From Rhizobium sp. NXC24 (GTDB lineage: Bacteria > Pseudomonadota > Alphaproteobacteria > Rhizobiales > Rhizobiaceae): a stretch of DNA of 64,000 bases. The DNA lies in the NCBI RefSeq assembly GCF_002944315.1, contig NZ_CP024314.1:1178001-1242000 (forward strand), given 5' to 3'. The translations under genes were made by a program, and so were the position numbers. The notes under the pieces are model-generated. The model searched no databases. It saw nothing but the letters and a program-made list of their open reading frames with translations, and was not told where the DNA came from. Shown here in pieces: positions 37,234 to 46,819 of this stretch. Numbering within the stretch: the first letter of the stretch is position 1; each line of letters starts with the position of its first letter.

Positions 37234-38340
37234 TTACGCTGAAATACCTTGAGCCGATTGATCGGCTTCCTGGCGGCAGTTGATGAGCGCCGAGACCAAT
37301 TGCTTTGCCCGAGCGCGACCGGTGTGGCCATTGCATACGATCTGATAGGCGGCATCCGCCATTCGCCGCCGCTTCTCGGCCGGCAGACGGGTCAAGGCTT
37401 CGACGACCTCGGCGGCGTCACGCGCGATGATGATGGTCTTGTCTTTCGGAAATACTTCATCCAAGCCTCGCCAAAAATCGCTGATAATCGGGGTGCGGCA
37501 GGCGGCGGCTTCGAAGAGGCGAACGCTGGGCGACCAACCAGCCGCACTCATATCGGCGCGCGTCACATTGAGCGTGAATCGCTGCCGGCTATAAAAGGAG
37601 GGATGATCGGCCGGTGGAAGGTGCTCGATACGGGCAACATTGGCCGGCCATTCGATTTCAGCCGGATAGCGCGGGCCAGCAACGACGAAACGCATGGTCG
37701 GCAGCCGGCGAGCCGGCTCGATCAGCAATTTCTCGAGCGCGGGCTGGCGATCGGCACTGTAGGTGCCGAGATAACCGAGATCCCATTCGGGAACTTCGCC
37801 CGTATTTCCGTAACGCTCCGCGTCGACGGAACAATAAAGGGCTTTGCCCTGAACGACGCCGTAATCCGCTTCAAGCCGGTCGATCACTTCGCCCCCGGAG
37901 AAGGAAAAATAGATATCGAACAGCGACATCTGCCGACCCGCGACATATTCCTCATCCTTTCGACCGAGCTTTGCGAGGGTGACCGGCGTGTCGATGTCAT
38001 AGAAGCATAGAAGACGGGGCCGCAAAGCGGCGACGGCATCGATTATCGCAGCGCCCTCCGGCACATAGGAGCCGATGATGACGGCATCGGCAGAGATCAG
38101 GCGGCGCCGGAAGAGCGCAATGAACTCATCGACTCCATGGTAATATGAGAGCTCACAGAAATCCGGATCTGGTAGATCGCGCTGCGCCGCATACCAGGGA
38201 ACATCGCGTTCAAGGAAGAGGACCTTGTGACCCTCCGCCCGCAGGCCTCTAAGAAGGGCACGGAAAGTGGTGGCATGACCATTGCCCCAGGAAGAGGACA
38301 ACGAAAGGCCGAGGACGACGATATCGAGGGGCCGGCTCAT
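37234..38340 (-). CDS. CgeB-like glycosyltransferase, copy 3
   Basis: 368 residues. N-terminal LGLSLSSSWGNGHATTFRALLRGL and C-terminal RLFEAAACRTPIISDFWRGLDE match the CgeB/DUF3880 GT-B family. The two genes transcribed just before it are paralogs with the same layout. ATG overlaps the preceding stop. Cytoplasmic transfer of a sugar to an unknown acceptor. Confidence 0.8.
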   Translation of the reverse strand: MSRPLDIVVLGLSLSSSWGNGHATTFRALLRGLRAEGHKVLFLERDVPWYAAQRDLPDPDFCELSYYHGVDEFIALFRRRLISADAVIIGSYVPEGAAIIDAVAALRPRLLCFYDIDTPVTLAKLGRKDEEYVAGRQMSLFDIYFSFSGGEVIDRLEADYGVVQGKALYCSVDAERYGNTGEVPEWDLGYLGTYSADRQPALEKLLIEPARRLPTMRFVVAGPRYPAEIEWPANVARIEHLPPADHPSFYSRQRFTLNVTRADMSAAGWSPSVRLFEAAACRTPIISDFWRGLDEVFPKDKTIIIARDAAEVVEALTRLPAEKRRRMADAAYQIVCNGHTGRARAKQLVSALINCRQEADQSAQGISA

Positions 38341-39425
38341 TCCGCGGCTTCCTTCCTGCCGAAGTGCGACCGGAATAGGCGATCCACTTCGACGGCTCGA
38401 TGCTCATAGGTATGGTCTCGAAGGACCCTCTGAAGCGCGCTCCAGCCGATGTCAGCCGCATGCTCGGCCGTCAGGCCTGCCAGGATATCGCCGACATCTC
38501 GGCCATCCCGGGCGACCAGCACCTCATCGCCCGGCTTCAGGAAGAGCTCGATGCCTTCCCAATGATCGGTAATCAAACAAGCGCCCGCCCCGGCGGCCTC
38601 GAAAACTCGGGTCGCGGGCGAAAAACCGTTTTGCGCCATGCTTTCGCGGGAGATATTAAGAACGGCTTTCGGCGTCACATTGAAGGCATTGTGATCCCTG
38701 GTCGGGACATGGCCGACATAGTTGACATTCGGCGCCATCTGCTTGTCCTGCCATCCCGAACCTCCCAAAAGGAAGCGGAGATCGCGGGAGCTTGCAGCCG
38801 GCTCGAGAAAGAAAGATTCGACCCGCGCTTCGCGATCTGGAAGCCGGTTGCCGAGAAAGCCGAGATCCGCGTCAAAACGGCGATCTGCAGCGACGGGATG
38901 ATGGGTTTCCGGATCGAGCGCGTTGTAGATCGGTATGCAATTGGTCGCTCCGACGGAGCGATAGGCCTGAACAACGGGGTCGCCGCCGCCATAGGTCAGA
39001 ACCATATCGAGCCCTGCAAGCGCTCTCCGCAGCGGATGCTCTGATGAGCCCTTCAGTTCGGCAAGTGTGGCCGGCGCATCAACGTCCCAGAATATCTTCA
39101 GTGCCTCCGGGCGCGCCGCCTTCATCACCTGCTGTAGCAGCAGGTCGTCCTCAAAGCCGACGCCGCTTGCCTTGATAACGATATCCGCAAGCGCCGCGTC
39201 GACGGCGACGTTTTTCTGCGCTTCTATCGTGCCCTCGTAGACCACTACACTGCACCATTCCGGCGGATCGATGTCTCGATTTTGCTGCCGCTGGTAGACA
39301 TCCGGCTCGTAAAACGTGATCTGATAGTCTCTTGCCGCAAGGGCGCGCAGCAGCCCGCGATAATATGTGGCCGCGCCGTTCCAATAAGCGGAGAGGAGGC
39401 TCGATCCATAGAAGGCGATCTTCAT
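38337..39425 (-). CDS. CgeB-like glycosyltransferase, copy 2
   Basis: 362 residues from ATG 39425 (ATGA overlap); the longer frame is rejected. MKIAFYGSSLLSAYWNGAATYYRGLLRAL at the N-terminus, RVFEAAGAGACLITDHWEGIE near the end. Same GT-B family as its two neighbours. No membrane segments. Confidence 0.8.
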   Translation of the reverse strand: MKIAFYGSSLLSAYWNGAATYYRGLLRALAARDYQITFYEPDVYQRQQNRDIDPPEWCSVVVYEGTIEAQKNVAVDAALADIVIKASGVGFEDDLLLQQVMKAARPEALKIFWDVDAPATLAELKGSSEHPLRRALAGLDMVLTYGGGDPVVQAYRSVGATNCIPIYNALDPETHHPVAADRRFDADLGFLGNRLPDREARVESFFLEPAASSRDLRFLLGGSGWQDKQMAPNVNYVGHVPTRDHNAFNVTPKAVLNISRESMAQNGFSPATRVFEAAGAGACLITDHWEGIELFLKPGDEVLVARDGRDVGDILAGLTAEHAADIGWSALQRVLRDHTYEHRAVEVDRLFRSHFGRKEAAE

Positions 39426-40540
39426 TCCGCTACCTCCCGCTCTCCGGTCAGGCCATGCCGGGAAAGAATGGCGAACAGTTCGTCGACGCGATGACGACAA
39501 GTGTGGCGTGTGCGGATGGTTTCCAGCCCGCTCGTCGCCAGATCCGCGGCAAGCGATTGATCCGAAAGAACGTCGCGCAGCAAACGGGTCATTTCATTGC
39601 CGTCCCGGGCAAAGAGGAAATCCTTGCCGGCCCGAAACAATCCTTCAGTGTCGTTCCACGGCGCCGATACCAACGGGATGCCGCAGGCGAGCGCTTCGAA
39701 CATGCGGATGGTGGGTATGCCCGGCAGTGCCTCGACATAAGGACGTCTCGGAATATGGATGGTGACGCGGTTTTCTGCGAAAGCGCGGGGCACCTCCGCA
39801 TTGGCGATCCAGCCGCTATAATTTATGCCGGCTTCTTGGAGCGCTTCGAGTGCCTGCGCCGGATAGCGTACTCCACGGACGGTCGTAACCATATCCGGTC
39901 CAAGACGACGGCTCGGATCGATCAGAAACGAAGCGATCTCAGCACTGCGCTCGTCATCACCCCAATTTCCGATCCAGATCAGGTCGCCCTTCTTCTCGAC
40001 ATCCGGCATGGGTCTGAAGAGCGCATCGTCCGCAGCCTCGTGCCAGGTGAAGACATTGCGCCCCCACCCGGCGCGGAGATAACGCTCCCTTAATGTTTCA
40101 CCGAAGGTCAGGACGATGTCGTAATCTTCAAGAGCAAGGGCTGCTATGTCTCCTTGCGCTGAGACGGCTCGGTGATGGGTATCATGAAAGACGAGGATGA
40201 ACCTGCCACCTTGCCCTCGCGCCCGGCCCAGGCGGGCAACCAGCGCCGGATCGGTCCATTCATGTACGATGACGACATCGGCCGTGCCAACCGCGGCCTC
40301 GTGTTCAAAACCCTCATCATACGAGGTGGAGTGCAGCCGGGGAAAGGTGCGGTGGAAAGCCACGATCGCCCCCTGCCCCTGGTCTCGCAACAGATTGTCA
40401 CGGCTCCACGATCCTGCCGGTTCGAGAGCAACGGCATCGTGGCCGCGCCTGATGAGGTCGCGCATGATCCCACGCAGAAAATGCGCGTTGCCATGATTCC
40501 AATCCGAAACGAGTGAATGAGTATAGAAAAGAAACTTCAT
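39422..40540 (-). CDS. CgeB-like glycosyltransferase, copy 1
   Basis: 372 residues from ATG 40540 (ATGA overlap). MKFLFYTHSLVSDWNHGNAH..., DIVLTFGETLRERYL and RMFEALACGIPLVSAPWND. Third member of the tandem trio. The repeats suggest gene duplication with diverged acceptor or donor choice. Confidence 0.8.
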   Translation of the reverse strand: MKFLFYTHSLVSDWNHGNAHFLRGIMRDLIRRGHDAVALEPAGSWSRDNLLRDQGQGAIVAFHRTFPRLHSTSYDEGFEHEAAVGTADVVIVHEWTDPALVARLGRARGQGGRFILVFHDTHHRAVSAQGDIAALALEDYDIVLTFGETLRERYLRAGWGRNVFTWHEAADDALFRPMPDVEKKGDLIWIGNWGDDERSAEIASFLIDPSRRLGPDMVTTVRGVRYPAQALEALQEAGINYSGWIANAEVPRAFAENRVTIHIPRRPYVEALPGIPTIRMFEALACGIPLVSAPWNDTEGLFRAGKDFLFARDGNEMTRLLRDVLSDQSLAADLATSGLETIRTRHTCRHRVDELFAILSRHGLTGEREVAE

Positions 40541-41703
40541 AGCTTCCCCCGCTGCCCTACGCTGCCGGAACGCTGCATGGCGCGCGCATAAACGTTCAGA
40601 AGTGCTTGGCACTGCGCGCCCGCGGAAAATTCGCCCGAGCGCCGCTGTGCAAGCTCACCAATAGCGGTTCGCATGGCGCCATCGTCCACGAGCCTGTCGA
40701 TCGCATCGGCAAACGACCGGGGATGGCGCGGATTGGCAAAAAGCGCCGCGCCGTTCCAAAGCTCGCGGTAGGTGGGAATATCGGCGAGGACCAGCGCGGC
40801 GCCAGCGCGCGCTCCTTCAAGAGCGGCAAGGCCGAAGGGTTCGTAAAGGGAAGGCGACGCCACGATCGCGGCTTTCGCCATGAGAGCCGTCACCTCTTGA
40901 TGCGGCAGCTCGCCAAGGCGGACCGCGTTGCGGATGGCGAAATGCTGGCCGGCAGGTCCTTCGGTCGGACCTGCCATCAGCACGCGCGCGCGGCAAAGGC
41001 TGGCGGCTTGATCCAGAACGGCGCCGTTCTTGCCTTCGTCCCACCAGCGTCCAGCCGCCAGCACGATCTCCTCTTTCCGCACCGGCGGCGGTTCGAAACG
41101 GCAGGAATTATAGACTACTTCGAGATTGGCGATCGGCCCGTAGCAGCGGCGAAGCGCGCCTGCATGGCTGCTGCTCGGCACCATGACGGCATCGGCACGA
41201 TCGAAACCCAGCCTATTCCGCCGCTCCTGCCAAAGCCAACCGACGGGAACATCGCAACCGCGAACACTATCGAACCAGGTGACGACGCAGGAGTGCGAAA
41301 CCACCACTACCGGCAGGTCGATGTCCAAGCACGCCGCCTGCGACGGCAAATTAAGATGGAGCAAGTCGATCGAATGCTCCTCGATCAGCCCGGCCAGGAG
41401 ATCGGGGATGAGGTTCAGCCGGTCTTCACTCTCCGTCGTCCAGTCGAGGGGAGCGTTCAGCCAGGTCAAAGTTCCAGTCTCGCAGGCTTCCCGCGATTGC
41501 TCGGCGGATGGTGGCGGTCCAAGGCCGGCAAAAACCGTCTCGACATCATAAGGTCTCAGCGCCTTGGCGAGATCCATGGCATAGCGCCAGACGCCACCGA
41601 CGGCATCGACGGTCATCAGAATGCGGCGCGGCCGGCTGACTTGCATTTGAGAATGGGCCGGCTTCGAAAAGCGATCCAGATTGACACCGAGCGCGCCGTT
41701 CAT
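40537..41703 (-). CDS. Family 4 glycosyltransferase
   Basis: 388 residues from ATG 41703 (ATGA overlap); an internal ATG at 41646 is possible. GT-B fold with DAVGGVWRYAMDLAKAL at the N-terminus and the retaining E-x7-E motif SLYEPFGLAALEG. No membrane anchor. Confidence 0.85.
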   Translation of the reverse strand: MNGALGVNLDRFSKPAHSQMQVSRPRRILMTVDAVGGVWRYAMDLAKALRPYDVETVFAGLGPPPSAEQSREACETGTLTWLNAPLDWTTESEDRLNLIPDLLAGLIEEHSIDLLHLNLPSQAACLDIDLPVVVVSHSCVVTWFDSVRGCDVPVGWLWQERRNRLGFDRADAVMVPSSSHAGALRRCYGPIANLEVVYNSCRFEPPPVRKEEIVLAAGRWWDEGKNGAVLDQAASLCRARVLMAGPTEGPAGQHFAIRNAVRLGELPHQEVTALMAKAAIVASPSLYEPFGLAALEGARAGAALVLADIPTYRELWNGAALFANPRHPRSFADAIDRLVDDGAMRTAIGELAQRRSGEFSAGAQCQALLNVYARAMQRSGSVGQRGKL

Positions 41704-42770
41704 GCCGTCGCCCTCCTCGGCTGGCGAAACCGCGAAGCCGGGAAACGATTTTCGACGAGCCAATCGCGCAGATCGCGAATGCCGTCGCGCCACGTTATCT
41801 CAGGCTTCCATCCGACGGCGTTTTGCAGCGCTCGTGTATCGGCGACGAAATAGAGCTGGTCGCCGGGGCGCCAGTCGCCATTTGCCGTTTCTAGGGGACG
41901 ACCAGTCAGTCTGCTAATTTCGTTCAGCACCATGCCGATGCTGACTGCATTTTGCGGACCGCCGCCGAGATTGAAGGCCCGACCTTTCAGGTGGTCTATC
42001 GACCGCATGAGAGCTCGGTAGGCGGCGACGGCATCGTTCACGTGCAAGATGTCGCGCACCTGCTTTCCGTCGCCATAGATCGCGATTCTCGTGCCCTGCA
42101 ATGCACAGGTGAGAAAATGGGCAACCCAACCCTGGTCCTCTGTGCCGAACTGGCGTGGGCCATAGATGCAGCTCATGCGTAGCGCCGCCGTCGGCATGCC
42201 GTAGGACTTGGCGTAGTCCAGGACATATTGATCGGCGGCCCCCTTCGAGCAGCCATAAGGCGTGCAGAAATCCAGTTTCCGCCCTTCGTCGAAGCCATGC
42301 ACACGCAGCATCTCGTCGGCCGGAACGTACCGGTCATCGAGTTCCCGCATGGCGATCCCCTCGATACCGCCATATACTTTGTTGGTGCTAGCAAAGACCA
42401 ACGGCGCATCGCGCCCGGCTTTGCGCACGGCCTCCAACACATTGATCGCCCCGTGCGCGTTGGTTTCGAAATCATCCATCGGATGAACGAGGCTCGTTGT
42501 TACCGCGGTCTGCGCAGCCATGTGGAAGACTGCTTTGGCATCTGAAAAAACCGACTCTATGGCGCCGAAATCGCGGATATCGGCGAGCACTGGATGAACG
42601 CGGCCGGCGTGATGGTCCTTGAGCCACCGGAGGTTCTCTTCGACACCGGGACGGCTGAGATTGTCGAGGATGACGACCTCCTCGCCATCCCGAAGATAGC
42701 TTTCGGCGAGATTGCTGCCGATGAAGCCGCTGCCTCCGACGATGGCAATGTGTCCGCTTCCTGGTCTCAT
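41700..42770 (-). CDS. NAD-dependent sugar epimerase/dehydratase
   Basis: 356 residues from ATG 42770 (ATGA overlap). GGSGFIGSNLAESYL, FASTNKVYGG, catalytic region FCTPYGCSKGAADQYV (Tyr-x3-Lys), MSCIYGPRQFG. Member of the extended SDR family close to CDP-tyvelose/UDP-glucose epimerases. Product not predictable by eye. Confidence 0.82.
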   Translation of the reverse strand: MRPGSGHIAIVGGSGFIGSNLAESYLRDGEEVVILDNLSRPGVEENLRWLKDHHAGRVHPVLADIRDFGAIESVFSDAKAVFHMAAQTAVTTSLVHPMDDFETNAHGAINVLEAVRKAGRDAPLVFASTNKVYGGIEGIAMRELDDRYVPADEMLRVHGFDEGRKLDFCTPYGCSKGAADQYVLDYAKSYGMPTAALRMSCIYGPRQFGTEDQGWVAHFLTCALQGTRIAIYGDGKQVRDILHVNDAVAAYRALMRSIDHLKGRAFNLGGGPQNAVSIGMVLNEISRLTGRPLETANGDWRPGDQLYFVADTRALQNAVGWKPEITWRDGIRDLRDWLVENRFPASRFRQPRRATA

Positions 42771-43873
42771 GAGATAAGCCCCCGCTCTTGAAGGTGCCTC
42801 GTCATTTCCGCATTCCGGTCGACCGCGCCACTTGCGAGAACCCATTCGGCAAACGGACCGAGCGAATTGTCGAGTCGGTGCCGCGGTTCGAAACCGAGCA
42901 GTTCCCGGGCCTTGGAAATATCGGCGAAACAATGGCGGATGTCGCCTGAACGGGATTTGCCAGTGATCTCGGGGGTAATTTGTGGCAGGCCCATCGCCTC
43001 GGCCAGCAACATGGCGACCTGAGATATCGTATAGGCTTGGCCGCTGCCTATATTGATGACGTGACCCGGAGCCCGCGGCTGCTCCAGGGCAAGGCGAAAA
43101 GCACGCGCGACGTCGCCCACATGCACGAAATCCCGGCGCTGCTCGCCATCCTCGAAGATCATCGCCGGGTGCCCGTTGGCGAGGCGGGATGCGAAATTCG
43201 CCAGTACGCCGGTATAGGGATTTGAGAGCGCCTGGCCGGCACCGAACACGTTGAAAAGCCGAAGCGCCACGGCCTCGACGCCGTAGGCCTCGCCGAAAAT
43301 GAGGATTTGGCGTTCCTGAGCGAATTTGGTGAGCGCATAGATCGATGCGAGATCAACCGGCTTCTCCTCATCCGTCGGAGCCGGAACAAGCACCTCGCCA
43401 TTTGGACCCAAGGGATCCCATTGCCCTTGCCGTATGCGCGCGCCATTGCGGCGTATAAAGCCGAAATACTCTCCCGATCTCGATACGTACAGCCCCTCGC
43501 CATAGACGCTCATGGACGAGGCAACGACGATACGCTTGACCGGAAGGCCGATTATCATTTCGAGGAGAACCGCCGTGCCGAGATCGTTGCCACCGACATA
43601 GCGGGCGATCTCGTACATGGACTGTCCGACGCCCACCTCGGCGGCGAGGTGAATGACGCCGTCGATATTCTGCAGCGCCTTTCGGACGGCCTCTTTGTCG
43701 CGCACATCGCCACGAATGATCTCAGCAGCACTCGAAAGATGAACCTCGGCGTCACCGTGCACCTGGTCGATCATCGCATCGAGGACGCGGACCTCATATC
43801 CATTTTCGATAAGTTCTTCAGCAACATGGCGGCCAATGAAGCCGCAACCACCAGTAATAAGAATGCGTGACAT
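42767..43873 (-). CDS. NAD-dependent epimerase, dTDP-L-rhamnose 4-epimerase-like; first gene of cluster
   Basis: 368 residues from ATG 43873, the second of two adjacent ATGs, which has the better spacing to AAGGTG. TGGCGFIGRHVAEELI, SSMSVYGEG, IYALTKFAQER (Tyr-x3-Lys) and RLFNVFGAGQ, a pattern of WbiB-type epimerases. A GSR-type promoter lies 45-69 bases upstream. The genes from here to 35409 are joined by 4-base overlaps except one 20-base gap. Confidence 0.82.
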   Translation of the reverse strand: MSRILITGGCGFIGRHVAEELIENGYEVRVLDAMIDQVHGDAEVHLSSAAEIIRGDVRDKEAVRKALQNIDGVIHLAAEVGVGQSMYEIARYVGGNDLGTAVLLEMIIGLPVKRIVVASSMSVYGEGLYVSRSGEYFGFIRRNGARIRQGQWDPLGPNGEVLVPAPTDEEKPVDLASIYALTKFAQERQILIFGEAYGVEAVALRLFNVFGAGQALSNPYTGVLANFASRLANGHPAMIFEDGEQRRDFVHVGDVARAFRLALEQPRAPGHVINIGSGQAYTISQVAMLLAEAMGLPQITPEITGKSRSGDIRHCFADISKARELLGFEPRHRLDNSLGPFAEWVLASGAVDRNAEMTRHLQERGLIS

Positions 43874-43917
43874 CATTCACCTTGGACTGTAGATTGAAGG
43901 GCTTTTGATCGCCTCCC

Positions 43918-43942
43918 AACCATGAGCCGCAAGGATTGTTCC
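43918..43942 (-). promoter_or_regulatory. General-stress promoter of the leftward glycoside operon
   Basis: GGAAC-N17-GTT on the leftward strand, 45 bases before ATG 43873. Confidence 0.78.
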
Positions 43943-44035
43943 TCAAGCTATGACATCTTTGTCTCTTCGGACTTAATCAACGATACCGCCAGCTCGTCCA
44001 ACGGGCATAGTTCTTCTTCATCAAAGACTTCTTCC

Positions 44036-44060
44036 GGAACAAGCCTGTTCCAGCAAAGTT
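44036..44060 (+). promoter_or_regulatory. General-stress promoter of the rightward dehydrogenase pair
   Basis: GGAAC-N17-GTT on the rightward strand, 62 bases before ATG 44123. With the promoter at 43918-43942 it makes a divergent pair. Confidence 0.78.
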
Positions 44061-44122
44061 AGGCGGGCTTCCAAGCGCTGCCGTCAGGGGCGCTCCATCG
44101 GCGACACCTGCAGGAGGATGCG

Positions 44123-45112
44123 ATGAACTTGCTCACCCCGGTGCAAACACGGACCATGAAGGCCGCCGTCGTTACCGGAGCCGGACGGCTGCGCATAGAA
44201 GAGGTGCCTCTTCCGCAACCTGGCGCTGGACAGCTCCGGGTCAGGCTCGAAGGTTGTGGCGTCTGTGCTTCCAACTTGACGCCTTGGGCAGGTCCCGAAT
44301 GGATGCAATTTCCGACCGAGCCCGGAGGCCTCGGCCACGAAGGCTGGGGTGTCGTGGATGCGGTCGGAGAGAACGTCCTGAACATTGCCGTCGGCGACCG
44401 TGTCGCGTCGCTCGGCCAGCATGCCTATGCCACCCATGATCTCGCAGATGAAAATGCCGTTGTCCGTCTACCCGCTGAGTTCGACGGCCAGCCATTTCCC
44501 GGCGAACCGCTGGGTTGCGCCTTGAACATCTTCAAGCGCAGCGAGATCGTTGCCGGACAGACTGTTGCCATCGTCGGCATCGGCTTTCTCGGCGCCTTAC
44601 TGACACAGCTCTGCGTGGCGGCCGGCGGACATGTCATCGCCCTTTCGCGCCGGCCATTTTCGCTCGACCTCGCGAGACGTTCGGGCGCCCGCGAGACGAT
44701 CCTGCTGGATGATCACTGGCAGATCATCGAACGGGTGAAGCGGCTGACGAAAGGACGCTTCTGCGACCGGGTCATTGAGGCCGTCGGAAAACAATGGCCG
44801 CTCGATCTTGCCGCGGAACTGACCCGTGAACGCGGCCGCCTCATCGTCGCCGGCTATCACCAGGACGGGCCGAGGCAGATCAATATGCAATTGTGGAATT
44901 GGCGCGGCCTTGACATCGTCAACGCGCATGAGCGCGATCCCGCCATCTATATCGCGGGCATTCGCGATGCCATTGCCGCGATCCGCGCAGGGCGCCTCGA
45001 TCCTTTACCGCTTTACACTCACCGGTTCCCTTTGGAGCGTCTCGATGACGCCTTGAACATGACGCGTGATCGGCCCGATGGTTTCGTCAAAGCTCTGGTT
45101 GTCTTCCCATGA
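44123..45112 (+). CDS. Zinc-type alcohol dehydrogenase (MDR family)
   Basis: 329 residues, ATG after AGGAGG. Catalytic zinc Cys in GCGVCASN, GHEGWG in the GroES-like domain, and a Rossmann motif VGIGFLGALL. The four-Cys structural zinc loop is missing, as in threonine/sorbitol-type relatives that lack it. It probably oxidises or reduces a sugar or polyol hydroxyl. Coupled to the next gene by ATGA. Confidence 0.83.
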   Translation: MNLLTPVQTRTMKAAVVTGAGRLRIEEVPLPQPGAGQLRVRLEGCGVCASNLTPWAGPEWMQFPTEPGGLGHEGWGVVDAVGENVLNIAVGDRVASLGQHAYATHDLADENAVVRLPAEFDGQPFPGEPLGCALNIFKRSEIVAGQTVAIVGIGFLGALLTQLCVAAGGHVIALSRRPFSLDLARRSGARETILLDDHWQIIERVKRLTKGRFCDRVIEAVGKQWPLDLAAELTRERGRLIVAGYHQDGPRQINMQLWNWRGLDIVNAHERDPAIYIAGIRDAIAAIRAGRLDPLPLYTHRFPLERLDDALNMTRDRPDGFVKALVVFP

Positions 45113-46134
45113 GCGAGGTCGGCATAGAAATTCGACTTCAAAACCTCGTCCGCCCTCCCCGGATTGGTTTCCTGGGTGTCGGCTGGATCGGGCGGCATCG
45201 TATGAAAGCCATTTTGGAGACAGGACGGGTCGAAGCGGTGGCAATCTGCGATCCTTCGCCGGACATGGCGGAAGCAGCGCGCGAACTCGCGCCCGAGGCT
45301 GCCATCGCCACCTCCTTCGACTCTCTGTTGCAAGGGAACCTTGACGGCATCGTCATCGCCACGCCCAGCGCATTGCATGCGCAACAATCGATCGAGGCCC
45401 TGAAGCGCGGCATAGCGGTCTTCTGCCAAAAGCCGCTCGGACGCACGCGGCAGGAAGTCGAGCGCGTGGTCGAAGCGGCTCGCGCGGCGGACAAGCTGTT
45501 GGGCGTCGATCTTTCGTATCGCCACACAAGCGGCATGCGCTGCATTCGGGATCTCGTCCGCAGGGGCGAACTCGGCAATATCTTCGCTGTGGATATGGTT
45601 TTTCACAACGCCTACGGACCGGACAAGGCCTGGTTCTATAACAAGGCGCTCTCGGGCGGTGGCTGCGTCATGGACCTCGGCATTCATCTGGCGGACCTTG
45701 CACTGTGGACGCTCGACTTTCCGACCGTGACGAAGATCGAAAGCAGCCTCTTCTGGGAAGGAGTTCCAGTCCGGGCCGATGGCAACGACGTCGAGGATTT
45801 CGCTATCGCCACGGCTACGCTGTCGACCGGCACCGTCCTGCGGATGGCATGCTCGTGGCGCCTGAATGCCGGTTGCGATGCCATCATCAGTGCGGGATTC
45901 TATGGAGATAAGGGCGGAGCGACATTGCGTAACGTCAATGGATCCTTTTACGATTTCATCGCCGAGCACCATCGCGGAACCGGGACGGAGACGCTTACAG
46001 CACCGCCGGATGAATGGGGTGGGCGCGCCGCCTCAGAATGGGCGATGCGCCTTGCCGCCGGCGAAACATATGATCCCGCATGCGAAAAGCTGATCGCCTC
46101 GGCGGCACTGCTGGATGGCATCTATAGTCGCTGA
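45109..46134 (+). CDS. Gfo/Idh/MocA-family oxidoreductase
   Basis: 341 residues. N-terminal Rossmann fold (FLGVGWIGRHRMKAIL), the family EKP motif varied to QKPLGRT, and a C-terminal substrate domain with the GGGCVMDLGIHLADLALW catalytic His-Asp region. Such enzymes act on sugars or inositols; its partner is the coupled MDR dehydrogenase. Both are divergent from the glycosyltransferase operon and share its stress-type control. Confidence 0.85.
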   Translation: MSEVGIEIRLQNLVRPPRIGFLGVGWIGRHRMKAILETGRVEAVAICDPSPDMAEAARELAPEAAIATSFDSLLQGNLDGIVIATPSALHAQQSIEALKRGIAVFCQKPLGRTRQEVERVVEAARAADKLLGVDLSYRHTSGMRCIRDLVRRGELGNIFAVDMVFHNAYGPDKAWFYNKALSGGGCVMDLGIHLADLALWTLDFPTVTKIESSLFWEGVPVRADGNDVEDFAIATATLSTGTVLRMACSWRLNAGCDAIISAGFYGDKGGATLRNVNGSFYDFIAEHHRGTGTETLTAPPDEWGGRAASEWAMRLAAGETYDPACEKLIASAALLDGIYSR

Positions 46135-46168
46135 GATAGGCTGATTGTGCCGTTGTGAACTGCACGCA

Positions 46169-46819
46169 TCACCACCTGATACGATAATCGACCCGCACAT
46201 TGCCCGCTGGCGTTAACGTCAGCGGGTCCGTGAGTGAAGCGGTGAGATTGAGATTGGGCACAATCGCCTGGTTTAAGGCAAATGTACTTGAGAAGGTACC
46301 CCTGACGTCCGTTAGCTCTCCGCTCGCCGAGATCGACGTTCCGCTCGAGGGAAAGATCATCTTTACCGCCTGCGAGGCGGTGACGGAGGTAGGCGCGGTC
46401 TGCGTCGTAGTCACGTTCAACGACCGCAGCATCTGCATGTCGAGATCTTGCGAGACGATCCAGTTTCGCGAGCGGCCAAGGTACAACATTCCGCTCCCCC
46501 TCAGCGTATCCACCCGCACCGCGACCTCGCGCTGCAAATTGCTGGCAAAATTGCTGCGTTCGTCCACCGCTCGTCCCCACAATGTGGCGAGTTCGGAACC
46601 GTTCAGGATCTTTCCACCGGCCGCGCCTGCGAGACCAAGATCGGCACCCGCGCTCATTTCCCAGGCCATGGGCAACCGAAAGCCGATCGTCGTGTGGTAG
46701 GTCCGCGGAGCGACTTTGACCGGCGTCCAGATCACCAGATCGCCGGCATGAGCCTTATGCGAAAACGGTGCAGTGCTTGCGAGGACACTAAGAAAAATAG
46801 CCGTTGAAAAAAATCTCAT
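46169..46819 (-). CDS. Exported beta-rich protein of unknown function
   Basis: 216 residues from ATG 46819 (a GTG at 46822 is adjacent). Signal peptide ending near KAHA. The mature part is rich in Thr, Ser and alternating hydrophobic residues and ends RVDYRIRW, a terminal aromatic as in outer-membrane beta-barrels. No family recognised. Convergent with the MocA-family gene. Confidence 0.6.
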   Translation of the reverse strand: MRFFSTAIFLSVLASTAPFSHKAHAGDLVIWTPVKVAPRTYHTTIGFRLPMAWEMSAGADLGLAGAAGGKILNGSELATLWGRAVDERSNFASNLQREVAVRVDTLRGSGMLYLGRSRNWIVSQDLDMQMLRSLNVTTTQTAPTSVTASQAVKMIFPSSGTSISASGELTDVRGTFSSTFALNQAIVPNLNLTASLTDPLTLTPAGNVRVDYRIRW

